A model generated the notes under the pieces. That model saw only the letters and a list, made by a program, of their open reading frames with translations. It was not told the DNA's origin and ran no database searches. The position numbers were made by a program, and so were the translations under genes. A DNA stretch of 22,820 nucleotides from F23-D06 sp963643165. Lineage in GTDB: Bacteria > Bacteroidota > Bacteroidia > Bacteroidales > WCHB1-69. Positions 1-10,200 of this stretch are shown here, in pieces; within the stretch, counting starts at the first letter, position 1, and each line of letters opens with the position of its first letter. The DNA lies in assembly GCA_963643165.1 (NCBI GenBank), contig CAVIJD010000036.1:1-22820 (forward strand), written 5' to 3'.

Positions 1-65
1 AACTGCTCTGCGGACTCGCTGACCAGGCGGGACAACTCGAAACGGACAGGACTGTTTTTAGTCAT
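1..65 (-). CDS. Start of an unidentified gene, cut by the left window edge
   Basis: An ATG at 65-63 on the minus strand opens a frame that stays open to the left edge, about 21 codons, beginning MTKNSPVRFELSRLV. It overlaps the end of the NamZ gene by eight bases in the arrangement ATGACTAA, which is typical of translationally coupled genes in one operon. I do not recognise the family from so few residues. The segment is fairly polar and shows no signal peptide or membrane helix in the visible part. The call rests on the open frame, the stop/start overlap and the lack of any other use for this sequence. Confidence 0.6.
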   Translation of the reverse strand, partial: MTKNSPVRFELSRLVSESAEQ

Positions 66-1218
66 ACAGCAAATAGCGGCTGCGCACCTCCTTGAATTTC
101 GCCAAATCTGCTTGCCACGAAGCCCTGATCTCCGCTTCGGTCATGCCAGAGAGAATCTGTTTCCTCAACATGTCAGAGCCTGCCAACTTGTCAAAAAAAG
201 CGGCGTTGGTAAAGAATCGCTCATCATTGTATTGGCGGTAAGCCGTAAGCAGATACTGCAAATTGAGACTGTTGCCTCTGTTAAGATTGGCAGTCGCCGT
301 ATCTCTCAAATAGAAACCTCTGCAAACTTCACCTTTGTGCAAAGGGGTTTCAGAAACACCTTTGATAGGATGCGGTGCAAACTCATAATCGCCCTCCACA
401 AACTGCGGAGAACCGTAAATCTGGAAAGGGAAACTGGTGCCGCGCCCGACACTGACATCCGTGCCCTCAAAGAAACAAAGCGACGGATAGAGATAGACCG
501 CTTCGGCACAAGGCAGGTTTGGAGAGGGAGAAACGGGAAGGGCATAACGGTCGCTGTGTTCATAGTTGCGGTTTTTCACAACCGTCAGGCTGCATTGTAG
601 GCTGTCGCGCAACCATTTCTCGCCATTGATCATCTGCGCATACTCCCCTATCGTCATACCATACACCACGGGCACAGGGTGCATCCCCACAAAGGAGCGG
701 AATTGTGGAACGAGCACGGGACCGTCGATGAAATAGCCGTTGGGATTAGGACGGTCAAGCACTACAACGGGCACGTCATTTTCGGCCGCAGCCTCCATCA
801 CATAATGCAACGTTGAGATATAAGTATAGAATCGACAACCCACATCTTGCAAGTCAAAGAGCAACACGTCAATGCCTTTCAGTTGCTCCGGCTGTGGTTT
901 TTTGTTCTTCCCGTAGAGAGACACGACAGGCAGTCCCGTCTTTTTGTCAACAGATGAGGCAATGGCGGCACCGGCTTCAGCCTCACCGCGAAAGCCATGT
1001 TCAGGACAAAACAGCCTCACAATATGCACTCCTCTTTCGAGCAGTGTATCTACCAGATGCGTAGAGCCCACCTTTGAAGTCTGATTGCCGCAAACCGCCA
1101 CATTCTTACCCTTTAACATCGGCAAGTAGGCTTCCATATTATAAGCGCCCGGCTGCGGCTGGGCAAAAGCGGCAAACGCACAAAGCATAAGGCCACACAA
1201 GATAATTCTTCTTTTCAT
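58..1218 (-). CDS. namZ: NamZ-type exo-beta-N-acetylmuramidase (DUF1343 family), secreted
   Basis: This 386-residue protein has a signal peptide (about residues 1-19, a basic start followed by a Leu/Cys/Ala-rich core ending AFA-QPQ), so it acts in the periplasm or outside. The rest matches the DUF1343 family, whose characterised members (NamZ of Bacillus subtilis and Tannerella forsythia, glycosidase family GH171) remove terminal N-acetylmuramic acid from peptidoglycan fragments. Family landmarks visible in order are CGNQTS near residue 44, PEHGFRGEAEAG near 73, LFDLQDVGCRFYTYISTLH near 120, VLDRPNPNG near 154, YGMTIGEYAQMINGE near 187 and FFEGTDVSVGRGTSFPF near 250. The length is normal. It follows the giant T9SS gene in the same direction, but a terminator lies between them, and it overlaps the next gene, suggesting its own downstream operon. 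The likely role is murein recycling or use of host or neighbour cell-wall debris. The family assignment is strong; the exact substrate is inferred. Confidence 0.93.
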   Translation of the reverse strand: MKRRIILCGLMLCAFAAFAQPQPGAYNMEAYLPMLKGKNVAVCGNQTSKVGSTHLVDTLLERGVHIVRLFCPEHGFRGEAEAGAAIASSVDKKTGLPVVSLYGKNKKPQPEQLKGIDVLLFDLQDVGCRFYTYISTLHYVMEAAAENDVPVVVLDRPNPNGYFIDGPVLVPQFRSFVGMHPVPVVYGMTIGEYAQMINGEKWLRDSLQCSLTVVKNRNYEHSDRYALPVSPSPNLPCAEAVYLYPSLCFFEGTDVSVGRGTSFPFQIYGSPQFVEGDYEFAPHPIKGVSETPLHKGEVCRGFYLRDTATANLNRGNSLNLQYLLTAYRQYNDERFFTNAAFFDKLAGSDMLRKQILSGMTEAEIRASWQADLAKFKEVRSRYLLYD

Positions 1219-1231
1219 TTTTCGATTGATT

Positions 1232-1264
1232 AAAAAAAAACTACCCGAAACGTGTCGGGTAGTT
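1232..1264 (-). terminator. Rho-independent terminator of the giant T9SS gene
   Basis: Read on the minus strand, a perfect 10-base inverted repeat (AACTACCCGA with its complement TCGGGTAGTT, six-base loop) runs directly into nine T residues. It starts about 20 bases after the stop codon of the 1286-11317 gene. It ends about 13 bases before the NamZ start codon, so NamZ depends on read-through or on a promoter I could not recognise inside this short gap. Confidence 0.92.
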
Positions 1265-1285
1265 CAAATATGTTAAAAAGACGGC

Positions 1286-4200
1286 TTATCGTTGGATAAC
1301 CATCTTCTTGGTTACAATGACATCATTGAAACTGAAGGTGTAGAAATAGATACCGTCAGCCAACTTGGAGGTGTTCACATCAAAGTAATGCTCACCCTCG
1401 ACCACATCTTGAGCGTCAGTATAGAGCAGCTGACCGGCTGCGGAATAAATGTTCAACATAGCCTTGCCCTCATTAGGCACGGCATAAGCAATACGCGTGC
1501 TGTTGGCGGCAGGGTTAGGTTCATTCTGAGCCACAATGATGCCCAACTTCTCATAAACCGGAACGTCATAATTAGTGCATGTGATGATACGTCCCAGGTT
1601 GTTGGTGGTATCCTTGTCGGAGTCAATCAAGCCCATGAAGCGGAACTCGAGACGGCGTGTGTTGGCGGTGACGTTGAAGCAACTGTCAAACTCGACACAA
1701 ATAGTCTCATTAGGTGCCAAGTTCGTTTCTACATGTTGGATGATGGTATCAAAGTCGTTACCTATAGCCATGGTGCAACGCACGTCAAATTCACGAATCG
1801 GCGAGAAGCCATTGTTCCTGAATGTGACTGCCGGACAGATGTCAGCACCGATAATCACGCAAGAAGTATCATCGTTGCTGGGACGGTCGATAGAGACCAA
1901 CTCAAGGTCAGGAAGGCCGGTGCTGAGGGAAATGTCATCAAGACACGGGTCAATTTTCTTGACTTGTTTAGTCAGTCTGAAGCGCAGCTGTGCGATTTCA
2001 TCGATTTGAGAGAATGCTTTGGTGTATGAGGTCCAAGGCGAAGTAGCCGAAGTCTGACCGCCGTCTTCTCTGGTCAGAGAGTCGATGATGACGAAATTCT
2101 CGCCTGAACCAGCCTCGATGTACAGTTTGAAGTCTGCATCATTTACGCCATGGAAATGCTTCCACAGGCTGAGTTCAACGGGATAGCCGTTGTGGTAATG
2201 CATATTGATGCATCGCGTGGTGAGCGTTGTCCATTTGTTCTGATTTGCCGTGCCGTTCACGCCGGGAACTGTGGCAAAGCGTCCTTTGCTCTCAAGTGGC
2301 AGTCCATCTTGCGTGTGGTCGTGGGCAGCACCCGCCGTCGGATTGTTGGCGCTGGCGCCCTGATTGACGATCCATTCGTAGCCCGGACTCGACTGTCCCA
2401 AGAACCAATCAGAAGTAAAGTGGAGACCCGTAGAGGATGTTCCTGTGTTCGTCTCGAAGTTGTCGATAAACGGCACAGACAAAATCTGGGTGAGCGAGTC
2501 CGTATTGGCTCTAGTACTCAAAGTGTCGTTGTGGCTGTACAGGTCGGGTTGGTAAGTAAGCCGCGAACTGATGTTATAGTCGCCACGGGCATCCATATTG
2601 ACGTGTTCAATCACAGCCGTTATGGTTTCGCCGGGAGCCACCGTGCCGCTGGTCAGCGTGGTGTTATAGGTGGCGGTATTGCCTCCTTGAGCGACAGTGG
2701 CGGTAACGGTCAAACTGTTGGCCTCCGTGAATGTCTCGCTCTCTGTGCCGAAGTTCTTGAGCGTAACACGCATGATGGCGGCCGTGTCGGGGCATACATA
2801 ACCAACAGGGTGTACATAGTCAACGATGCCCATATCGTGCGTGTAGCTGGGCAGGATTCTGACTGCATAGTCTTCCGTCTCGCCGGCAAAGTTGTAGATA
2901 CGGTCGGGGTATCCGACATTGTTGGCTGAACAGATAATACGCATGCGGGTCAGTCCCGTCTCTGCCGTTGCCGGGATGTCAATGTAGGTCATCGTAGTGG
3001 CATTGGCCGCGTTAGTGGCGCCGGGGATACTTCCGGAGTTATAGACAAGTTCAGTATTTTCGAAAACGCCGTTTCTGTTGTAGTCGATATAGACTTTCTT
3101 ATAAACGCTTCCCGTCGCGGTGGGTTTATTGAAAGCGTGGGTTATCTCAATCGGGTAGCGTTGGTCAACGACAACGTTGGCGGGCGTTGTTGAGGTGTAG
3201 TCCACATAGCGGTCGCTCGGCAGTTGCACGTCAGGTTGCGGGTGCGACAGGAACGGGGTTGCGGTGCCATTGTCGATGCCGGCAAATTTGACATTTGCGA
3301 TACAGACTCCGTCGATAGAGGTCTGCGGATGAGAAAGGCCGGGATCTTGTTTTTTCAGCATAATCGAAACCGTGTCATTGTCGTGGAAAGTGTCGCCCGT
3401 CAACGAGGTATAGACCTTGAACGGCGTGTCAAAATAGACACTTGTGAGGTCGGCTCTCGTAGAGAATGAGAAATTGATCGTAGCGCCGGAGGCTATCGAC
3501 TGTGTGCAGTTTTGCGTCACAGGCGTTCCGTTAGCAAGTTGGTAGTTTACGGGGACATTAGAGACAGTTTGTGAGCCGTTGTTCTTAAGCGTCACGGTAA
3601 CTTGTTCATTCTGTGTGTAAGCGTTGTTCGGGGTTGTCGGGGCAGTGATGGCAAGAACGGCGACATCCTTTTGCGGCACGGAGGTGGTGATGGTGATGGT
3701 TCCGCGCGGTGATTCGCAAGTATGGTTGACATAGAACTTCGTGTTCCAACGGTTGCCCTCTTTCTGGAATGTCGTGTTGCCTGTGATGGCTGTGTTGTTG
3801 GACTTCTTAAGTACCTTCTTGAGGTTATTGGAGGTGATATTGGTATTCTTGAACTTCGGCAGCGGGCTGACACCTTGATTAGCCACACAGCCGGTACCTG
3901 TACCATCGCCACAGTCATGCTCCACATACATAAACAGGCCTTCGCCCTCATAGTCGAAGCCGCCCGTCAACGGGATGCTGAACCAGCCAGTGCTGCCAAA
4001 GCCGAGTTCGCCGTCGAACACCAGTTGGGCACTGTTCGTTTCTGTAGCCCAGTTGACGCTCGTGCTGGCTATTGTGGCTGCATCTTGCGTGTTCTTGAGC
4101 CAGATCTTCACAGGGACAGACGAGCCGCCGGCATTGCGCAGCGAAACGTTGAAGCCTATGGAGTCAATCCGGCCGGAGAGTCCGCCCATCTCTGACTTCG

Positions 4201-7200
4201 CATACAGGATCTTGGCATACGAATGGTTCGAGCTCATGCTGAACGGCAATTCACTGTCGGTGCCGCCATTGTAAGCGGGAGCGTTACCCACATTGCCGAC
4301 CCTTATCGTCTCTTCAAAGTCGGCGTTCTCGATACGGCCGCTGTAGTAATAGACTTTCGGGGAGGTATAAATCGGGTCCGTCGTGAATGACGTTCCTTGT
4401 GCTATCGGCGTCGTGGAAGTGGCTGTTTCATAGAAATAGTAGAAGTTGAGCGGGTTGGTGGGCAGCGTGACGGTTAACGGCTGACCATAAGCACCGGTGC
4501 GGGTAATGTTGGACGGAGCGACAGGTGAAGCCGGAATCTTGACCGTTCCTGTGATGGTATCGTTATAACGAACTACCCCCATCGTACTTTCAACAGGATC
4601 CGTATAGACGGTATATTGATAGTTCTTGTTTTGCGTCTGGGAAACCAGATTCATTCCGTTGGCATACTGGACATCAACAGATGCGCGGTGGCTGACCGGA
4701 ACATTGACGTTGGAGTTGCCCGTAACATGTCTTGTGCCGTCATAGAAGTCGGCCTTGAGCACGAACGTGTTTGCCGGAATCACCGAATTGGCAGCCGTGT
4801 CCGTATTCATCACCTTGACTTTCAGTTTCGGTGAAAGCGTTGTCTGGCACTGGTACGAAACGGGTTCAACCAACTCCATTGTTTCAAGGTCATACTGAGG
4901 CTTGAAGACATTGATATGAATCGGCACTCGTCTTGTAGGACAGCCGTCAGTGCCGTTGCCGGTACCCATTCGGGTAGTTCCCTCAAACCAGTAAGTCACG
5001 GTGTCGTAAAGTGCAGGCGTGGTGTAAGTCTTCAGCGTAACGGTCGGCGTCTGCATCGGTGTGGCATCTCCTTGGTTGCGGAAATACTTGAAGAGACGGA
5101 TTTTGTTGTTGAAGCCGTTCACGTCGTTGGGCTGCAAGATGACCATCGTAGAGTCGTAATAGCCCGTATAGACATACTGGTCTTGCACCGGCACGGTATA
5201 GCTGGAAACGAATGATCCTGTGATGGTGTCGTTGCGGGTATATACCACGCTTTCGCCATTGAGCGTCGTGTAAATCGTGTAGTTGTAGGTCACGTTTGCG
5301 GTCGGGGCTGAAAGGTCAACCGGGTCTGTAAAGGTCACTGTTTTCACCTCTTCAGAAGCGAAAGGTTCGTTGATGGTATGCGTGACCGTTCTGTTGTTGA
5401 ACTGGGCATGTATCGTCACCTTTCCGGCCGGGATGGTATTGTTGAGCATGTTTTTGACCGTCACCTGAATGTGCTCGTCCGTGCGGATGGTACAGCCGCC
5501 CGTCGGCGAGTCAAGCGTCTGGGTCTCTACGTCATAATTGGGAATGTCGGGCACATGGATGTAAATGGGGACTTTTTCACTACCACATTCCAAGTTTGCG
5601 ATCTTGAAGTACATGTTCAGACGCTTGGTGAAATTGGTATAGTTGCCCGTCATATTCCGGGTGTTGGCATTCTTGTACTGAACATAGCCGTTGGCATTGC
5701 TGGGGGTTGCGGTTTGGTAGAAGTTCGGGTATCCAGTGCCGCCCGAGACATACTGTCCGCAGTTGTTGCACTGAGAGCCCGTGCCCGTACAATAGTCGCC
5801 GCAGTTGGTTTCCATCAATACCTCAAGATTACCTTGGGCATAATTGAACGGCGTGGTAAGGGTTATGTAATACCAACCTGTTGTAGTAGGATTGAGGCGG
5901 CCATTATAAACAAGCGTTGCGCCTAAGATGTCGTTGTCCCAGTTGATGGCAGTCGTTGGATAAAGTCCTTGCGCCGCACTTCTTTCTTTCATGTAGATCT
6001 TCACAGGGATGCCTTCGTCTCCAATATTGCTGGACGTGAAATTCTTGACATTCAATCCAATGGTTGTAATGGAGCCATGTTGTCCGACTTCCGTTTCCGT
6101 ATAGATCATTCGTCCGCGCGAGTAGCCCGAGTTGAAGATGAACGGCTGTGAGCCTGAATACTGCGTGCCCGTTCCCACAATATTGTCGTACAGCGTTCCG
6201 GGGTTGGTATTTGCGTAGAAGACCGTGTCGAAATTGATGACAGGCGTTGCAAAGGTGGAGTCGCTATAGCCCAGGAATTCCCAAGACTCGTATCCTGTGT
6301 TGGCATACCATCCAATTACACCTTGCGGCACAGATGCCGGCAGGTGGGCCGTCAGGATGCCGACGGTGTGGTAAGGCACGTTGACGGTGTCATGCACCAG
6401 CGGTTTCGGCGATTTTCCAAGAGAGAGGATTGTCATGCTCAAGGTGTCGTTATACTGAAGCCGGTCTTGAGCGTCTTTGGAGATCCATACCTTTATATTA
6501 TATATACTATCATAATCAATACGGTTGTTGGTGAAATCAAAGTCGGTATTGAATGTGTACGTTCTGGTGACATGGCTGAAGAGCGTGTCGGTCAGTGTTT
6601 CGGTCACCGTAGGCAAGCCGTTGACAGAATAGTTGAGGCGTGTGCCGGGCAACACGTCTGTCATACCGTTGTTGGTGAGAGACACCAGGATATGCTCGTG
6701 TCCGAGGTCGCAGCGCGTGGTCGGGTTCTGCATATCGAGGAGGGCAAGGTCGTGAACGTACGGCGTATCCACCAAGGCGCCAATCATGAAGCGCCCCGTG
6801 GTCTGCGGCGTATAGGTGCCATTGCTTTCGAGATAGAAGAATGTAGAATCGCGAAGCGGCGTTTCAACCTGGGCGCAAAGGTAGTCACCCTTGGAGAGCA
6901 TCTCGATGCCGACATAGAACTCGCCGGTGAGGTTGGTCAAAGCGTAATTCTTGATAGGAATGATGTTCCAAGTTCCGGGCGTGAGGCTGTCGAACTCAAT
7001 TGTTTCTGATGTGGTGATAATCTCACCGTCGGCATTGGAGACAAAAGCCCGGAAACCATTTTCAGGATTGGCGATATAGTTTCTGTCGTAATAATATTTT
7101 ACGGCCGTGACGGCAAGTTCTTCAGCAATCTTGTAGCGGACACAAGGACGGATGACTTCGGTGTAGTCGCCGATCTTCATTCCAACGGCGGCCGTGTCGG

Positions 7201-10200
7201 CATAGTTTGCGATGTTCGGCGTGGTTTCCATCCGCCAATGGATAGCGTTGTTGGTGTTGTCCTGGTCATCGCGGGAGCGCACTTCCACGTCTTTCACCTC
7301 CATAGAGGCATACTGGTGATCCGCAAAATAGATGATGGCTTCTGCACCGGAAGAGAGGCTCGGTATGGTCACCGTGTCACGGTATTGTTCCGCAGTGCCA
7401 GTAACGTTAAGATAAACATTGACATTGGTTTGGGTTTGGCGACCCTCGTTGCGGACCAATGCGCCCACAACGTTCTCCATGCCAAACTGAGCAGGCGTTT
7501 CGCCCTGTGCGTAGATCTGGTTGACGGCGATATCATTGTTCAGCAGATTACGGAGTCTGACACGGTCGATGTTGATGTTGTTGCCCTGTTGTGAGAAAGC
7601 GTCGAAAGCGATATAGACGCATCCTGAAGAGATGTAGTTGGAAAGGTCATACGTATATAATGCCCATTCCGGCACGTTGGCCGTGGCTTTGTAACGTTTC
7701 ACCAGCGTTGCGGTCTGACCTTGCGGCGCAATGGCCGTGAAGGTGGTGCCTCCGTCCGTGGAAATCATCACGGTTACACCCTCTTGAGCCTTGTTGCTGG
7801 TCTTGTCGTGCGCGAACCACATTTCCAAAATCGGGTTTACGGCGTTGCTCAGATCTACAACCGGCATGATAGCCCTCGACTTGGTTCCGTTTGCAAAAGT
7901 TTTGGAGTTGAAGAAGAGGCGGCCGGTACCATAAACCGGGGCGATGTCGGGATTTGTGCCCGCACCCTCCTGGAAGGTCCAGTTGCCGGCACCGGTGGCG
8001 GACACCTGCTGGATGGTCCACGTCTGCTGTGTGCCGTTGCTGAAGTCCTCTTCATAATAGGGTTTTGCCACCTCCATGATGAAACTGGTGCGCAACGTGT
8101 CATTTGCCTTGTTGTTGTCGCCGCTTGTGGTGATGATGAAGGTGAAGTCTATGGTCTGATTGGTCGGAATGACCACATTCGAGGCCACCACCTGCGATGT
8201 GCTTCCGAGCAGTTGGATGTTGCCGCTTCTGACATTCGTGGTCTGATGCAGAGAAAGAGAGTCAGAATGAACCGTCACAACGGCATTGTTTTGGGCAAAG
8301 TTGAGGATTTCAGAGCCCTTGTTGGCAATAGACACCGTGATGTTGTAGGTAGGTTGGGGGCAAGTGCCCAGCGACGGGGACACCATAGCCACGACGGCAG
8401 CGTCAACGGTGGCAATAGGATTGGCGTAAGCGCCCATGTAGGTGAGGCCGGTACGCTGCAGCCCCCGGATGTCCTGCAACACATCAGCGTTTCTGCCGCA
8501 TTCCAGTCCTGTAAATTCGGTCGGGAGCAGACTGGCGGTGGCATTGGCCATAGACGGAAGCTGGCTGATGCTCTGACTCAGTGCCGGTATGGCCTGTTCG
8601 AGTTCGGCGACGGTGTTGCGGGCGACCGTCTTGTAAGCAATCACGCCCGAACCGGAGACAAAGTCATTGTATGTGCCCGTCACCGTGGAGTTCCCGTTCA
8701 GGTAAAGCGGATAGTCTGTGCCGTCGCTGTTGTTGCACTGGTTGATGAGGATATTGTTGCTCAGTTGTGTCGTATTGTTGTTCTGGATCATCAAGGCTGC
8801 CGTGTTGCTGTACGGTGCGTCCGACTTGACAAAAAGGCTGTTGTTGATGACCTTCAAGCCATTGCTGGAAAGAATCTGCATGGCATACGAACTGGCGGCG
8901 AGGACAGGATAGAGAATGACCTCATTGTTATAGACGAGGCCCGTAGTGGTGCTGGTCGATGAGCTGTTGCCAATCAGGATGCCATAATTGGACTTGCCCA
9001 CCTTCACATGGTTGTTGCGTACGAAGAAATTGCCGGAGGCATTCTTCATGCAGATGCCATATTCGACATCGTAGGTGCTGTCAACCGTATTGCCGTCAAT
9101 GTCCGGATTTGCGGCATATTCGACATTGATACCCGTAAAGTTCTGCGGAAGGCTCGTGCTGACTTGGGAAACATGGTTGCCCTTGATGGTAGCATTACAA
9201 TAATAGGTATGGATGCCGCGGTAGCACGACGTGATAGAGTTGTTCTGTATCGTGACATTGTTGCGTTTAGCATTTGCGCCGATGAAATAGAAGCCGTAGT
9301 TGCCGCCCACAAGTTGGCAGGAGGTGAAAGTCAGCGTGTCGGGAGCGGCAGACGTAGAAGCGGTCGGGCGACCGACGGCGAAGCTGGTGTTGTCTGTCGT
9401 GTTTGTCTGGTAGGCCGTAATCTTACAGTTCTGGAAAGCGATATTGCTACTTCCGTTGCCGCGGAGTGTCACGCCCCTCGAGACATTCTGGCTCTTGCCC
9501 TGAATTGTCAAATCTTTGAAAATGAAGTGGTGAGCATCCACGAGCGTAACTGCGCCATAGATGGTGTTGCCGACGTCATTGTGATTGTTGACGATGATGA
9601 CATTGTCGCGGCTGTCGCCCTGGAAAGTTACCGTATTGGTTGCCGACTGTCCCGGATATACGCCAGAGAAGTCGAAATCCTGATAGGTGCCGGGGCGGAG
9701 GTGGAATGTGGCGGGACCGTTCAGACCGCAGAACTCCAAGGCGGCCTTCACGGCGGTCATGTCTGCAAAGTCCGGGTTGCTGCCGCCTACGGTATAGTTG
9801 CCGTGCAGCAGGCTGTCGCAAGCGAAGCCCGTATATTTGATGGTGTCGTTGGTTTGATAACCGTCAGCTTGTCCGTTTCGGGTCGTCACGTAGGCTGTGA
9901 TGTAGTTATAGCCTTTCGTCGGCACAAACGAGCCCAGCGCAAGGGTGTCGCTGATGTCAAAGCAGATGTTGCCGGTCCAGCTGTGGGTAGAGTTATGGGT
10001 AACCTGGTGGTTCTCGTTCTCAACCTTCAGCGTAACACTCAATGAGACCTGGTTGTCGCTGCCCGTACTTTGGGAGTGCGGCACGTCGCTCTTGTTGGTG
10101 AAGTAGAACTTGACAGGCTGAGCCGTTCCTGTGATGAAACAGTGCGGGAACTCGGAGACGTTGATACTGTCGGCCCGGCAGTCGTTGTTGTGGATATTCG

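Noticed and set aside
5580..5800. Cys-rich stretch in the giant protein as a possible metal or iron-sulfur site
   Set aside because: The Cys residues fall in a Gly/Thr-rich loop of the duplicated module and are more likely disulfides in a secreted protein.
7721..8962. Long plus-strand open frame (413 codons) opposite the giant T9SS gene, with others such as 9008-10045 and 6323-7009
   Set aside because: They lie wholly antisense to a well-supported gene, show no recognisable domain or membrane pattern, and are explained by the codon bias of the real gene leaving the opposite frames open.
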